Positions 1-11,304 of a stretch of DNA of 64,000 nt are shown here, piece by piece. Position numbers and translations under genes: made by a program. The notes below the pieces were generated by a model, which saw only the letters and a list, made by a program, of their open reading frames with translations, did no database searches and was not told where the DNA came from. This DNA is from Oreohelix idahoensis (Eukaryota > Mollusca > Gastropoda > Stylommatophora > Oreohelicidae): positions 1-64,000 of the forward strand of contig JAMPIV010012171.1 in the NCBI GenBank assembly GCA_024509875.1, written 5' to 3'. Within the stretch, counting starts at the first letter, position 1; the number at the start of each line of letters is the position of its first letter.

Positions 1-1309
1 TTGTTACTTTATATTTAAATGAAAAGTTTAATAGTACAGATAGAATATGTTTACATTTACATTGATTGAAAAGTGTTCACAATATAAATTAAATATGTTT
101 TCATTTATGTTTACACTGATTTGAAACTGTAAGTATTATAATTAGAATGTACATAATTTGTTATCATCTTTACCTCCATGCTCCATATGAAACCTGGGAC
201 TCTTTATGCATTTAGTTCTCTTTTCAGAAACTGGCAATAAAGCATTTACCAGTCCGCGCAGTGGTGGTTTATGAAATCCTCATTCTATACGCTGAGGTTG
301 CAAGCCTCAAATGACTTGGCCATCCACGAGCGATTTTCACACATTAAAATTCACATGACAAAACATCTATATATGTTAATGCACATGTTAGTAATAAAAT
401 AAAGAATGTAAAATGACAACTTACGCCAACCCTGGCCTACAGATTTTTTGCTCTGATAAATAAAAGAGACTTAAATCAGCCTCTTACACGCGTCTGGGGT
501 ATCGTTGTTTTAAAAATAGACTTCGTGTGTTGTACTTCATTTCCATCAGTCCTGGTTTCCTTGTTTAAAATGATAGAGATTTCCTGGGCTCTTTTTGTAA
601 GACCTGATAACTATTCAAATAAAAGGTGTCCGGTATGTTAAGAAAAATTCTGAATTCTAGGCTTCATTCTGGTAAAGTCTGTTGTCTTGGCAAGCGATTT
701 CTTACAGTAGTTTTAAGTGACTGAAGCCGCAGGTTATATTCACTGCCTTCCCAGGCATTCGTTATCGCGCACAACTGATCAGCCAATCTGATTTGAATAT
801 TTTGCATGACTCATCTAGTGTAAAATTTCAAACATTACTTTTCTGAAAATGGGATGTAAACATCCGATTGCCATGTGTACCAACTCACGAACACGTAGAT
901 AACCTCACACGACAATGTGTGTAATATGTAACAAATCATTACCTTATCAGAATGTAATCTTTTATCTGTGTCTGTAAATCAGTTGTCTCCCCGTACTCTG
1001 GCCTTTATCAGCGATTAGCGAATACACTGGCGATTTTCGTGGGCCTAATGGTTCGTGGCCAAGATTTGGTACAAAGCAACTTAACCATCCCGCCTGTCGT
1101 TAATATTATTTCTGCCGCTCCTTGCAAAGCTTAGCGAAGGAACAGACGTAATACGTTATCCCTAAGAGGGATGTAAGAAGGAAAATACATAATATATGTT
1201 ACACATAGCAGAGAAAGAAAGAAAGTGCGACAATTGAAAGCACGCCAAAAAAATCAGTACTACAAATGTACCAATACTGCCGGAGTGAAACAAAGATCGA
1301 GAAAAGTCG
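1..1309. other. AT-rich stretch without recognised features
   Basis: No credible coding exon, repeat array or transposon end was seen on either strand. If the host gene continues leftward, its terminal exon could be here, but no acceptor with a plausible short frame stood out. Confidence 0.4.
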
Positions 1310-1319
1310 CCCCATTCTG

Positions 1320-1655
1320 TCACATGAGGTTTCCTTGCTTATCTCTTACTAATGTAATATTGTTTGCACATCGTTTTCCGCTGCTGGTTTTAGTTATTTT
1401 ATATACTTTGCTTTGTTCATTTCTCAGTGCAGCCTCTTCTGCCTGTCTTGCAAGATCGTATAGGAATTTCCGTTTGTTGGCTCGGGTTTGGCGTTTAACT
1501 TCCTTGTCCAGCTGACTGTACTGTTTGCTATAAAGTTGCTTTAACCTGGGGGACTTCGCTTCTGTTTTCTTTCTTTTCATTTCATTTCTCATCGCTATGG
1601 TATTTAATGTTTCTGGTGTTAACCAATCTTTCTTTTTCCTTTCCTGGAATACCAA
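1320..1655 (-). pseudogene. LINE linker-region fragment
   Basis: About 110 residues rich in Lys and Arg. They match the segment between endonuclease and reverse transcriptase of the LINE at 43.8-46.9 kb (for example KEVKRQTRANKRKF and TLVRDKQGN against KEVKRSIKRDKRK and CLIKDKNGK). It ends without any reverse transcriptase. Part of the older host LINE. Confidence 0.7.
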
Positions 1656-1699
1656 GCATGATTTGCTGCTGTCCTTATATATTGTTGAATTGGTGTTGA

Positions 1700-1777
1700 C
1701 AGCCGACAGGATAGTCTGGCGCTCTCTCTTCCAAACCTCTACACCTCACGGTAGAAGGGGAACGACTAAGTAAGTAA
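1700..1777 (+). mobile_element. 78-bp 5'-truncated LINE 3' end with 13-bp TSD
   Basis: The insert is the last ~65 bp of a LINE coding end plus 3' UTR, terminating in a short TAAG repeat. It is nearly identical to the reverse complement of the 3' end of the larger LINE at 2162-5336. It is flanked by a perfect 13-bp direct repeat, GAATTGGTGTTGA, at 1687-1699 and 1778-1790. This is a textbook target-primed insertion, severely 5' truncated. Confidence 0.9.
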
Positions 1778-1794
1778 GAATTGGTGTTGAATTT

Positions 1795-2100
1795 CTAGTC
1801 AGCATCATCAGTCGATGTCCTTTCCAGGATTTTGGCAATTTGATACCGTTTCTTTATGTCAGCCACGAAAGCTTTTCTGGTAAGGGGGTCATTCAATTTG
1901 CTGATGTCATACCGTTTCTGTGTAGTTACAATTGGTTCAGCAGTTCTGAGTTTCGCATTCAGTTTTACTACTACTAAATGGTGATCACTTCCCACATCTG
2001 CACCTCTTTTTACTTTCACATCTTGTAATGAATGTCTCCATCTACAATTAATAATAATTTGGTTTATCTGGTTTCTGTCCCGGCCATTTGGTGATCCCAA
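1795..2100 (-). pseudogene. LINE endonuclease C-terminal fragment
   Basis: About 100 residues containing RNQINQI and GADVGSDHHLVVVKL. These are the last part of an APE-type endonuclease, including the catalytic SDH triplet. It is followed in the same element by the linker fragment at 1320-1655; the frame between them is broken by the 78-bp insertion at 1700-1777. Confidence 0.75.
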
Positions 2101-2173
2101 TGTTAATTTGTGAATTTCTTTGTGTGTGAAAAGTGTTCCTCAAATGACCAGGTTGTTAATGATACTTACTTAC

Positions 2174-3382
2174 TTACTTAATCGTTCCCCTTCTACCGTG
2201 AGGTGTAGAGGTTTGGAAGAGAGAGCGCCAGACTATTCTATCGGCTGTCTTCCTTCTGGCCTGGTTCCATTCTAGTCCTCGGTCCTTCAAAGATTGTCTA
2301 ATGTTGTCCTCCCAGCGGACTCTGGGTCGTCCTCGGGGTCTGGATCCTTGGCTCTTTGTTTCCCATGCTTGTCGTGGAATCCGATCTTCTCCCATTCTGC
2401 AGACATGGCTAAACCATCTTAATTGGGACTGTTCTACTTGGGTCTGCAGGGGGTGGGATTTAAGGCCTTGACGTATCGTCTGGTTGCGTACCATGTCTCT
2501 TCTTGTTACTTCAACCACCTTCCTCAGATACCTCATTTCTGAGGTTTGGATCTGGCTTTTATGGGTTGTAGTCATTGCCCATGACTCGCATCCATATGTC
2601 AAGACTGGAACATAGGTGGAGCGGTAAACAGCCATCTTCGTTTTCTTACCAACCTTTCTCTTGCTGAGGAATCCTCGATTTATGGTCTGAAAAAGTCTCC
2701 CAGCTGCTGCTTTTCGAGTGGCCAACTCTTCTTTGATGCCTCCCTTTCGGTCTATAATAGCTCCGAGGTATTTAAAGTGGTCGACCTGCTCCAGGACCTG
2801 TTCTCCTAGCTTAATCTGATGTCTTCTTACTTCTCGTGATTTCACCATGGATTTTGTTTTAGAGCTGCTTATGACCATCCCTCTTCTCTCCAGCTCTTCC
2901 TTCCAGACTTGCAGGTTGGATTGGAGGTGTGCCTCTGATTTAGCAATCAGGGCAACATCATCAGCAAATGCCAGCTCCGAAATATAGATCTGTCTCATCT
3001 TCCAGTACCCCACTGAATACCTTCTTGTTCTCTCCTTACATGCTTTGATGACATCGTCCATAAGGAGTATGAAGAAGTAAGGTGATAGGATATCACCTTG
3101 TCTTACATCAGTGGTGGTCCTGAACTCTTCTGACTTATGGTTTGCTGTCCTCACATAATTTCTGCAAGACTTGTAGAAGCTCTGTATAGCATGAATCAGA
3201 GGTGCTGGAATATTCTTCCTTGCCAAACAGTCCCAAATTTTGCTCCAGGGGACCCTGTCAAACGCCTTTTCCAGATCTATGAAACAAAGATGGATCTCGC
3301 TCTCATACTCAAGGGCCTTTTCACTCAGCTGTCTGAGTGTGAGATTAGGTCTTGAGTACTTCGGTTTGCTCGGAATCCGCAC
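2174..3382 (-). pseudogene. LINE reverse transcriptase and C-terminal domain (inner element)
   Basis: About 400 residues. Motifs in order: CFIDLEKAFDRVPW (motif A), TTDVRQGDILSPYF (B), ELAFADDVALIA (C, catalytic DD), HFKYLGAII, then the tail with YGCESWAM, RYLRKVVEVTRRD and GRPRVRWEDNIRQSL. It ends TSTPHGRRGTIK just before the TAAG tail. The N-terminal fingers are in another frame upstream. Confidence 0.87.
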
Positions 3383-3535
3383 TGGACCTCATCAAATTGT
3401 GGCTCAGCTAGGCGTCGGAGTCTCTGCTCTAGGATTCTAGATTATCCCTGGGACACTGAGCAGGGATATGCCTCTATGGTTTCCACACTGTCGATTGTCA
3501 CCCTTTTTGAAAATTGGTGTTATGATGGCAATCTC

Positions 3536-4333
3536 CTAATCCTTTGGTATGGTCTTGTTGCACCATGCTGCCTGTAGGACCCTTAAGAGTAATAGGTCGC
3601 CTGATGCTCCCATGTACTTAACCATTTCTGGTGTTATACCATCATGCCCTGCTGCTTTGCCCATCTTGATTTTCTCCAGTGCTGCCTTCAGTTCTTCCAT
3701 CTTTATGTCATCTTCACCACCATTGGTTTTCTCTTCTGTGCTAGTAGTTATCGTTTCTGATGCTTGACCTTGCTCACCATCAAGGAGTTCTGAGAAATAT
3801 TCTTTCCATCTTTCCATTACTTCCTTCGGGGCAGTAAGCAATTTGCCTTGCTTGTCCTTTATAAATTTGAGAGGGCATTGTTTTTCCTTCCTCATGTTCT
3901 TTAGGGTCTTATAGAACAATTTCTGGTTTTCTTGTGCATCTTTTTCTAGCTTTTCTCCAAATTCTCCCCAGGACTTCTGTTTTGCTGCTAGCACTTTATT
4001 CTTTGCTTCTGTTCTGAGTGTCACATATTCTCTATATTTTTCCATTTGTCCTGCTGTGTTTTTAGCTCCTAAGTATTGTTTCCATGCCATTTTCTTCTCT
4101 CTTATTTTCTCTTTGACTTCCTCTGTCCACCAAGGTGTCCTCTTTCTCTGGTTCCCAAGTCGGACTTCACCGCATGCTTCTGCAGCAGCTGTCTTTATGA
4201 TATCCTTGAATTTAATCCAGAAGGTTTCCAAGTCATCAGGTCGTTCTTCTGTGTTGCTTACCGCTGCAGCAATAAGCCCCTGATATCTGGTCTTAATTTC
4301 TGGCTCTCTCAGCTTGTAGGTCCTAATGCTCAT
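3536..4333 (-). pseudogene. LINE linker and start of reverse transcriptase (inner element)
   Basis: About 265 residues: a Lys- and Glu-rich helical linker (EEVKEKIREKKMAWKQY), then KFIKDKQGKLL, MERWKEYFSELLDG and the reverse transcriptase entry motif GKAAGHDGITPEMVK. It directly continues the endonuclease block after a frameshift. The next reverse transcriptase motifs (IFKKGDNRQCGNHRG, SLLSVPG) lie in 3383-3535 in a broken frame. Confidence 0.82.
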
Positions 4334-4357
4334 TTCTCCTGCTCGTTTTTTTGGTTT

Positions 4358-5128
4358 CTAGCGTGATGTTGGGCAGTTCCTAGGTTGAGCAACTCTTTCA
4401 GTTGTTCTTTTGTTTGTTAGCAGGTAGTGATCACTTCCAATCTCTAGCCCCCTCCAGACTCTTGCATCTCGGACATATTTGAATGAGCTTCTCCTAACAA
4501 TGGCATACTCGATCACTGACTTCTCATTCTTTGTTGGTTCACACTTAGTGTATGCATGTATGCGCTTATGAGGGAACTTTGTGTTTGTAATGATCAGATT
4601 CGGCTCACTGCAGAATCTAAGTAGTCGCTTTCCATTGTCATTGAGAGTATCTTCTCCATATCTTCCGATAACTCCACCCCATCTAGCATGGTCATTTCCA
4701 ACTCTGGCATTAAAATCTCCGAGCATGATAACTTCATCTAGGCAGTCATCCACTGTCCTTTGAAGCAGCTCGAAGATTTCCTCCTTGATCTCTGCTCTCT
4801 CATCCTCATTTGGCCCATATACTATGACAAGGTTGACTATGGTTTCTCCTTCTTTTAGTTTTACAACCATAATGTGCTCCGAGACAAAGTTCCATCCCTT
4901 GATACTATCTTTCTGATTTTTGGCCACAATGCAACCCACGCCCCCTTTAGCCCTTTCAGATATGGGTACACCACTGTAAAGCAGCGTGTCGCCATCGAGA
5001 TCCATGACTCCTTGTCCTTTTTTCTTTGTTTCCGTTATAGCCAGGATTTCTAGTTTTGCTTTCCTCATCTCTTCCACCAGCTCCTCTTCCTTCCCATTTA
5101 TACTTCTTGTGTTCCAAGTTCCATAAGT
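4358..5128 (-). pseudogene. LINE endonuclease domain (inner element)
   Basis: The APE-type endonuclease normally nicks target DNA for reverse transcription. Visible motifs in order: YGTWNTRSING near 5128, AITETKKKGQG, VIVYGPNEDE, MLGDFNARVGND and GLEIGSDHYLL. Asp, Asn and His of the active site (GDFNA, SDH) are kept. The first in-frame Met downstream is in EEMRKAKLEIL, but the domain clearly begins upstream of it. The frame ends at 4358, where a shift separates it from the linker. Confidence 0.82.
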
Positions 5129-6285
5129 CGTAGTCCGTAGTCCGTTCCAGTTTGTCGCCTTTAGAATCAGTCCAGTTTTCTCTCTTGTATTGCTCGTAAT
5201 CGTGATTTAAAGCAAACAGGTGATTGGCCTGTTGTGCCTTTGCATGGTGGGGGGGGGGGGGGGTGCCCCTTACGGCCTCTATGCAGGCCGCCCTCCTCCT
5301 TTTTCATCCGGGCATGGGACCGGCATAGGCGGAGTTGTTGTTAATGTTACAGAAACTTATTAATTTATGCCCATTTTCGTTTACTGTTCCGCTGCCGCAT
5401 TTACCCCTTACTCTTTAATTATATGTATTGTGTGTTCCAACTTTCGCAATGAATTACTACGATAAGATCGTATCTAGGTGCGGCTTCAATTTCTTTTTGC
5501 AGCTGTTGATAGAATTCGTCATTGACATCGTCGTCGCTGTCATTTGTTGGTGCATAGCATTGTACGTATTATTGTAGTGTTGGTGAATCTCCCTCTCAAT
5601 CTTATTATTATCAGTCTATTGTTGATAGGTTTCCATTCCAGTAATGACCTTTCTATTGGCTACACTTTCACTGTGCTGTCCATCCTCTCTTCCAGAGTAA
5701 AGTATTGTTTCTCACGCTGCTGTTTTAACTTTTCTTGTCCCTGTCCATCTGCTCTCGATTATCCCTTTAATATGTAATCTATAGTTTCTCATTTCCGCAG
5801 TGACCTATTTTAATTTTCCCGCCTCGTTCATTGTCCTGACATTCCAATATCGTATTCTAGATTCACGTTTTGCGGTCAGGACGTCCGTTTTCGTGTCAGT
5901 GGCTTCCTTTCAGCTTTCACCACTGACAGTCATTCGAGCCTCAGACACCGGATGTCCGTCCCGCAGCACAGTTTGTTCATGTGTTGACGTTTCCGAAACT
6001 TCGTTTCTTTTTACATAGGGGTGTCAGCCTTATGCTAAAACACCTAACCTGGAGGACCAGGTTGTCTTCTTTAGTCTGACCCCTACTCACGCAAAGCTGT
6101 CCAGCTTGGTAGAAGCTTGCAGGAGTAAAACTCCAGCTGGTATAGCTCTGGGGGTAATCAGAGTGCGCAAGCCGCCATACCTCGACAAGGTATTGACAGT
6201 GATGATGGCAGGGTTGATTGCATACTGGTTGCTTACGTCACATTCGAGTGTCTGGTTTAGTAGATGATAGGCTGTAGTCTCATTT

Positions 6286-6446
6286 AAATGTTTGAGTAGT
6301 ATTCAACGCTGTTGTGAGTTAATGGATGTTTGGGCAGTATTCAAATCTATTGTGAGTTAATGGATGTTTGGGCAGTATTCAAAGCTGTTGTGAGTTAATG
6401 GACGTTTGAGTAGTATTCAAAGCTGTTGTGAGTTAATGGATGTTTT
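6286..6446. repeat. 38-bp tandem repeat, about four copies
   Basis: The unit contains GTGAGTTAATGGATGTTTG and AGTATTCAAAGC. The copies differ at a few sites. No coding potential. It lies next to the 5' end of the old LINE. Confidence 0.85.
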
Positions 6447-6859
6447 GAGCGTGTATAGGTTCTGATGATGAAGAGCAAGATTAGGCTGAACTCGTGTATG
6501 GAGTGCTGGCGGTAAGTAGGACCGAAAGTGTAGCAAGATATTTGGCTTAGATGAGAATTCGAATTAGTACGACACGAAGGAGTGTTGTGACATGAACTCT
6601 GAATTGCTAATACAGTGTTAATTGAGAGTTTTCCAAGAAATTACTGCCAAATTTAATACCAGTGGTTAGAAGCAGGTACTCTGTGTGATCATTGTTTTGA
6701 TTGTATCTGCAAATATCCATAACTTGTACACAATACTGCTGAATACATTAAGAGCCAGTCTTAGGGACTGTATTCCGTTTTGTTCTTCCATTAATTTTAA
6801 ATGTCCAACATGTTTTTTATATGGATCGGGCTTTTTGTTGTCCTACTTATAGATAGTTA
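6447..6859. other. No recognised feature
   Basis: Unique-looking AT-rich sequence between a tandem repeat and a LINE 3' end; nothing could be supported. Confidence 0.4.
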
Positions 6860-6861
6860 GG

Positions 6862-7235
6862 TATCTATAATAATAGCCCCTTCAGCCATAACTGACTAAG
6901 GGAATGCGCCCCTGAGGTGACAGCCCTCAGCTGTTTATTTTCCTAATGTTCCTTTCGACGTCTTCTCCTCTCTTCTGCTTGCCGTGAGAACTTCTTTTCG
7001 CCCAATCTGAGGTGGCGCAGTAAAGAGCATCGATATTTGATGAGATTAGCAGCTTCATCCTCCCATGTTACTAGATTTCTGTCCAGTGCCCTCATGTCTC
7101 TAATGCATTCATCTTTGAATCTCAGCTGCCGTCGTCCAACTATTCTTTTACCATCTGCCAGTTCTCCGTAGAAGATATCTTTTGGGATGCGGCTTCTGGT
7201 ATCTGGTAACCCAACATATGGGATTAGCAGCCAAT
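6862..7235 (-). pseudogene. LINE C-terminal tail and 3' end with ATT tail
   Basis: The minus strand reads through HWLLIPYVGLPDTRSR, IPKDIFYGELADGK, RRQLRFKDECIRDMRAL and SWED-type motifs (here VTWEDEAANLIKYR), ending EERRRRR. This is the standard C-terminal end of an APE-type LINE. The 3' UTR ends GGCTGAAGGGGCTATTATTA. The same 3' end occurs as a 50-bp insert at 32107-32156. There is no initiating Met; 5' truncated. Confidence 0.82.
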
Positions 7236-7608
7236 GTCTGATGGTGAGGAAGTGGGGAACTTATAATGATCAGAAAAGCGCTTGTTGTTATGTTCTGTAC
7301 AGAACTTCGTATCACTGGAAACAATCATGGACAGTAGACAATACGAATCTTCAATGCTACACGAAGTAGTTGTTTCATAGTTATTTAATTGTTCAAACAT
7401 TTACACACCACCCCAAATTTAAAAACAATAAAGCAGCAGATGTGAATAAAGGTATATGATCGTGGGTAATCAGATGGTGCGTGGTCAGATCTGATCTCTA
7501 GACGGAAGTACCAGATTTTTGTAGATTGTTTATGAAATATCTTGGGAGTGGTTCGGAAGTAAGGCGTGGCTTTCTTGTACTGAAACAAAACAGACAAAAG
7601 GTTAAAGG

Positions 7609-7923
7609 TTATTCTTGACCTGCTTGACACATTCTTGTTGGAGCCCTGAACAACTTATAAGCATGTCTGCCTTTCATACTTCTATACCATGCCACTGTCC
7701 ATTCATTAGTCGTTGTTCTTGTAATTAAGATTTTGATCAATGTTATACTCATCCCCACATTTGTATAGTTTTTATTAGATATACTTTTCCTAGCCTTTGT
7801 ATCTGTCTTGTCATGTTTTTCTGTATCAACATGTGAAGGTACCCAAGCTATGAAAACACACGGAATATATTCCAGATCAATGGTTCTCAACGTGGGTCGT
7901 GTGGACCCTCCCCACGGTGCCAT
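7609..7923 (-). pseudogene. RNase H-domain fragment of a LINE
   Basis: The block contains FIAWVPSHVDTEKHDKTD and SMKGRHAYKLFRAPTRMCQ. It aligns by eye with the RNase H end of the LINE at 47.6-49.1 kb (VWVLAHIGIAGNELAD and SRKGRHAFKLLKEPTRTCQ). The Gly-Asn-Glu part of the normal motif is decayed. The first ~20 residues come from neighbouring sequence next to the 53-bp array. Between 7236 and 7608 nothing else was recognised. Confidence 0.7.
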
Positions 7924-7934
7924 GCCATATTCTA

Positions 7935-8738
7935 GGGGCCACAGTTACATGGTAAAGCACCTTTTCCCCAGCTAACAGCAATTATGAGAGGCTACAGTTA
8001 CATGGTAAAGCACCTTTCTCCCAGCTAACAGCAATTATGAGGGGCCACAGTTACATGGTAAAGCACCTTTTTCCCAGCTAACAGCAATTATGAGGGGCCA
8101 CAGTTACATGGTAAAGCACCTTTTTCCCAGCTAACAGCAATTATGAGGGGCCACAGTTACATGGTAAAGCACCTTTTTCCCAGCTAACAGCAATTATGAG
8201 GGGCCACAGTTACATGGTAAAGCACCTTTTTCCCAGCTAACAGCAATTATGAGGGGCCACAGTTACACGGTAAAGCACCTTTTTCCCAGCTAACAGCAAT
8301 TATGAGGGGCCACAGTTACATGGTAAAGCACCTTTTTCCCAGGTAACAACAATTATGAGGGGCCACAGTTACATGGTAAAGCACCTTTTTCCCAGCTAAC
8401 CGCAATTATGAGGGGCCACAGTTACATGGTAAAGCACCTTTTCCCCAGCTAACCGCAATTATGAGGGGCCACAGTTACATGGTAAAGCACCTTTTCCCCA
8501 GCTAACATCAGTTATGAGGGGCCACAGTTACATGGTAAAGCACCTTTTCCCCAGCTAACACCAATTATGAGGGGCCACAGTTACATGGTAAAGCACCTTT
8601 TTCCCAGCTAGCAGCAATTATGAGGGGCCACAGTTACATGGTAAAGCACCTTTTTCCCAGCTAGCAGCAATTATGAGGGGCCACAGTTACACGGTAAAGC
8701 ACCTTTTTCCCAGCTAACAGCAATTATGAGGGGCCACA
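7935..8738. repeat. 53-bp minisatellite, about 15 copies
   Basis: The unit reads GGGGCCACAGTTACATGGTA... CAATTATGA. Copies are very uniform, with scattered C/T and A/G variants and some ACGG for ATGG changes. High homogeneity suggests recent expansion or conversion. No open frame of interest. Confidence 0.95.
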
Positions 8739-9075
8739 TAGGTAAATGAGGTTCAGAAGAGGGGGGGGGGGGATATGAACAAAAATAAAGGTACACTCCC
8801 CGTGGTCACAAGTCATAGCAGTCTGTCATTTGTTGGAGATGGGATGTATGACATATCTTCACCTTTCACTTGCTTGTTGACAGTGGGCATGTAGCAAGTT
8901 ATCACCAACAATCTAGTACTCAACAATTTGCTAGTTCCCCCCCCCCCTCCTCCCCCCACCCCTTTTCTCATTTTGGTTTACGTTTACATTCTTATTTTTG
9001 CATTCGGTTATGTTATCTTGTTGTTTTTTTAAATTTTTTTTTGGCACGGGAAAGACCATAATAAAACTAAAGAAC
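8739..9075. other. Low-complexity spacer
   Basis: Contains a G run near 8761-8772 and C-rich tracts near 8937-8960. No gene was seen. Confidence 0.5.
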
Positions 9076-9080
9076 ACAGA

Positions 9081-9290
9081 GTCGGTTTTGCGGTAAAAAA
9101 AATCGCTAACTAAAATGGTTGAACCAGGCGAGAATGGATTAGAACTCCTGTTAACGCTCCGCGTGCAAACTAGCGCAGGTCCTATCACCCTTGTCAGAGT
9201 GTATGCTCCTTCTCTGTATTCTGCCTCTGAAGCTAAAGATGAGTTTCATGAGAATCTAACAGCAGTCATCAAAAGCCCTTTTGATCATAA
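9081..9290 (+). pseudogene. LINE endonuclease fragment
   Basis: The plus strand gives VGFAVKKIAN, then after a one-base frame shift MVEPGENGLELLLTLRV and TLVRVYAPSLYSASEAKDEF. This is the middle of an APE-type endonuclease (the AYAP/VYAP strand). It then runs into a CAT/CAC-rich sequence and stops. Both ends are truncated. Confidence 0.75.
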
Positions 9291-9299
9291 CCATCACCA

Positions 9300-10240
9300 C
9301 CACCGTTATCATCACTGTTAAGTTATATTTTCGAGGGGGAGTTAAATGTTTGAGATCCTCACACGTGAGTCTAGTATAGACGCACTTTTGTGTGTATCTA
9401 AGTTAATTGTATGTTTGATTATTTGCGTAACACCGAGCACAATGTTTGAACGGTATGACGGTTTTGTCGCGGTGATCTGTTGCTTTTCAGTAATGATGCT
9501 TGAGGCAGATCCCAATATTCTCCGTCTGAGATAGACGTGATTTTTCATGGACTTGCCTTAAGTCTATTGAAGACATGCAGATGATACTATTATAATTACT
9601 TGAAAGATGAAAAAGCCATTCTTGATGAGCTATACCAGGAATCGTTCCAGTATAAATATTTAGCCAGAAAACGGCTCGTGTTTTAAGTATCTCTCCTCGG
9701 ATACTTGACCTCCTGCAGTGTTACGGCAGAGGCTGGACTCGATGTGTCAAGCTGCTAGTGGGACCCCTAACATCAGGAGCGAATTGATATTTGAAAATAA
9801 CATATGTCTACGTAAAGAAGATGAACATGGTCCATTCGACAGGACCATGTATTCTGTCAAGCTGTAACCTTGAACTCATAACGACCAGTGATGTCAGTCA
9901 ACGGCCATGTTGACTGTTATATATACCAATGTATTTGCCATGAAACCATATTGATGATCTACCATACCTATACATGATGTCAGTGTCCGTGCCTGTAATA
10001 AATTGTGCCGTCATTATCGTCAAACAATGGGTCCAGTATACTTTACTTAACAATTGGTCAATCTTATGACCCAATCGTTACCGTGATGTTCGTCTTGTGA
10101 CCATTGGCCTATCCATACGGCCCACATTAACATTCGCATACAAAACCCATATCCCAATATACGTCGGCCACATACAGTAAGCCCGACAGGCCAGTATACA
10201 TACATAGATAGACAACACGCACCACAAATCACGACAGTTA
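9300..10240. other. No recognised gene
   Basis: Mixed sequence without repeat structure. A weak possible terminal exon for the host gene near 9760 on the minus strand was considered but not accepted. Confidence 0.4.
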
Positions 10241-10242
10241 CA

Positions 10243-10545
10243 ATCACCATCATCATTACCATCACCATCACCATCATCACATCATAATCATTATCATCAC
10301 CATCATCACCATCACATCATCATAACTGTCATCATCACCACCATCATGACCATCATAATTATCATTACCATATCATCACTATTACTATCAACAGCATTAT
10401 CATTATCCCCATCATCTTCACCCTCATCATCACCAACATCATTACCATCGCCATCACCCCCACCATCATCATCATGAGCATCACCATCACCATCACCCCC
10501 ACCATCACCCCCACCATCACCACCACCATCACCATCACCCTTTAG
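10243..10545. repeat. ATC/CAC trinucleotide microsatellite
   Basis: About 300 bp of imperfect (ATC)n with CCC interruptions. On the minus strand it follows directly after a LINE 3' end, so it is the expanded simple tail of that LINE. Confidence 0.9.
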
Positions 10546-10960
10546 CTCACCAAGGAACACATGTCCTCAACAAACTTATGCCAAAAATTCCTGTCCCGTG
10601 CCATCCACTCAAGATATTCCCATGTTTTCTTCACGCCCTTCATGTCCATCTCCAGTTCTCTTCTTCCTGTGTTCCTTGATCTCCCTCTATCTCTCGTAAA
10701 CTGGGAATTCCAGAACAAGGACTGACTTGTAACGCTATTAACAGGTTTCCTCAATGTGTGTCCTATCTATCTCCAGCTTCTTCTTCTCATCTCTTGTTCC
10801 ACTGACACTTGTCTGGTTCTTGTCATCAGTTTCTACTTAGTTATCTTGTCATACCACATCAATCCTTCTATTCTACACAAGCATCCATTTATGAAAATCT
10901 AGAGTTTTTTGGGTAGTTGTTTCTGCTGTTTGTTCTCCGTGTTTCAGAACTATAGACATT
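10546..10960 (-). pseudogene. LINE C-terminal tail (family of the 43.6-kb element)
   Basis: The minus strand includes RIEGLMWYDK, TRTRQVSVEQEMRRR, GHTLRKPVNSVTSQSLFW, and WMARDRNFWHKFVEDMCSL. These match the end of the full-length LINE at 43628-46864 motif by motif. Several stops and frame changes. The 3' end runs into the GAT-rich tail at 10243-10545. Confidence 0.85.
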
Positions 10961-10999
10961 CTTTTTCTTCTCCCCCCCCCCACCCCACCCCCCACCCCC

Positions 11000-11224
11000 T
11001 CAGACAACATTAAACACTCTAATAAAGGTAAGAGTCAGCTCAAGGTTCCTGGCATCTCCAAACAGTTTCTCGTTGGAAGGATTCGGTTGTTGCCATGTGC
11101 CACCCCGAACACTGCTGTAAATTTGGCAGGACTGGAACTCATGTTCGGCTGTCATAGGGGTGGTGCCACAGGTGCAGAGATCTGTAGGACCAATCCTGTG
11201 ATTGTGATATAGATGATACCTCAA
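11000..11224 (-). pseudogene. LINE C-terminal zinc-knuckle fragment
   Basis: Seventy-four residues with CTCGTTPMTAEHEFQSC, the Cys-Cys-His-Cys pattern that ends many APE-type LINE ORF2 proteins. A related fragment lies at 28422-28625 (NCGTDKMTAEHLLQSC). It lies just downstream of host exon D, separated by about 80 bp. Confidence 0.78.
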
Positions 11225-11304
11225 CCAATTGTTACTAGCACGTAAGCTAAAAATGATGACTCATGCAATACTCACAGCAAAACTACTTTAAACTTAAAAC
11301 TCAC

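Larger units (their letters stand above)
2162..5336 (-). mobile_element. Near full-length APE-type LINE with TAAG tail, inserted in an older LINE
   Basis: The 3.2-kb minus-strand element starts near 5336 with a GC-rich 5' UTR containing a G run. It continues through endonuclease, linker and reverse transcriptase, and ends at 2162 in a TAAG-type tetranucleotide tail. The 10-bp direct repeat GTTGTTAATG flanks it at 2152-2161 and 5337-5346. The surrounding sequence on both sides is the older LINE. The coding frame is broken at least near 4345 and in 3383-3535, so it is inactive. Clade not assigned. Confidence 0.88.
1310..6200 (-). mobile_element. Old APE-type LINE remnant (EN and linker only), interrupted by two later LINE insertions
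   Basis: Three minus-strand stretches belong to one decayed element: 1320-1699, 1778-2161 and 5347 to about 6190. Read from the right they give a 5'-UTR-like block, the endonuclease start (motif YWNVRTMNEAGK near 5810-5870), the endonuclease end (SLQDVKVKRGADVGSDHHL near 1980-2040, with the catalytic SDH) and the basic linker (REANKRKF-like, ending DKQGNLM near 1320). The sequence parallels the intact LINE at 43.6 kb. No reverse transcriptase region remains on the left. The interruptions are the 3.2-kb LINE at 2162-5336 and the 78-bp LINE tail at 1700-1777. Confidence 0.75.

Noticed and set aside
9690..9790. Very short terminal exon for the host gene (minus strand, acceptor near 9763)
   Set aside because: The phase would fit and a stop follows after six residues, but the acceptor is weak and so short a frame carries no statistical weight.
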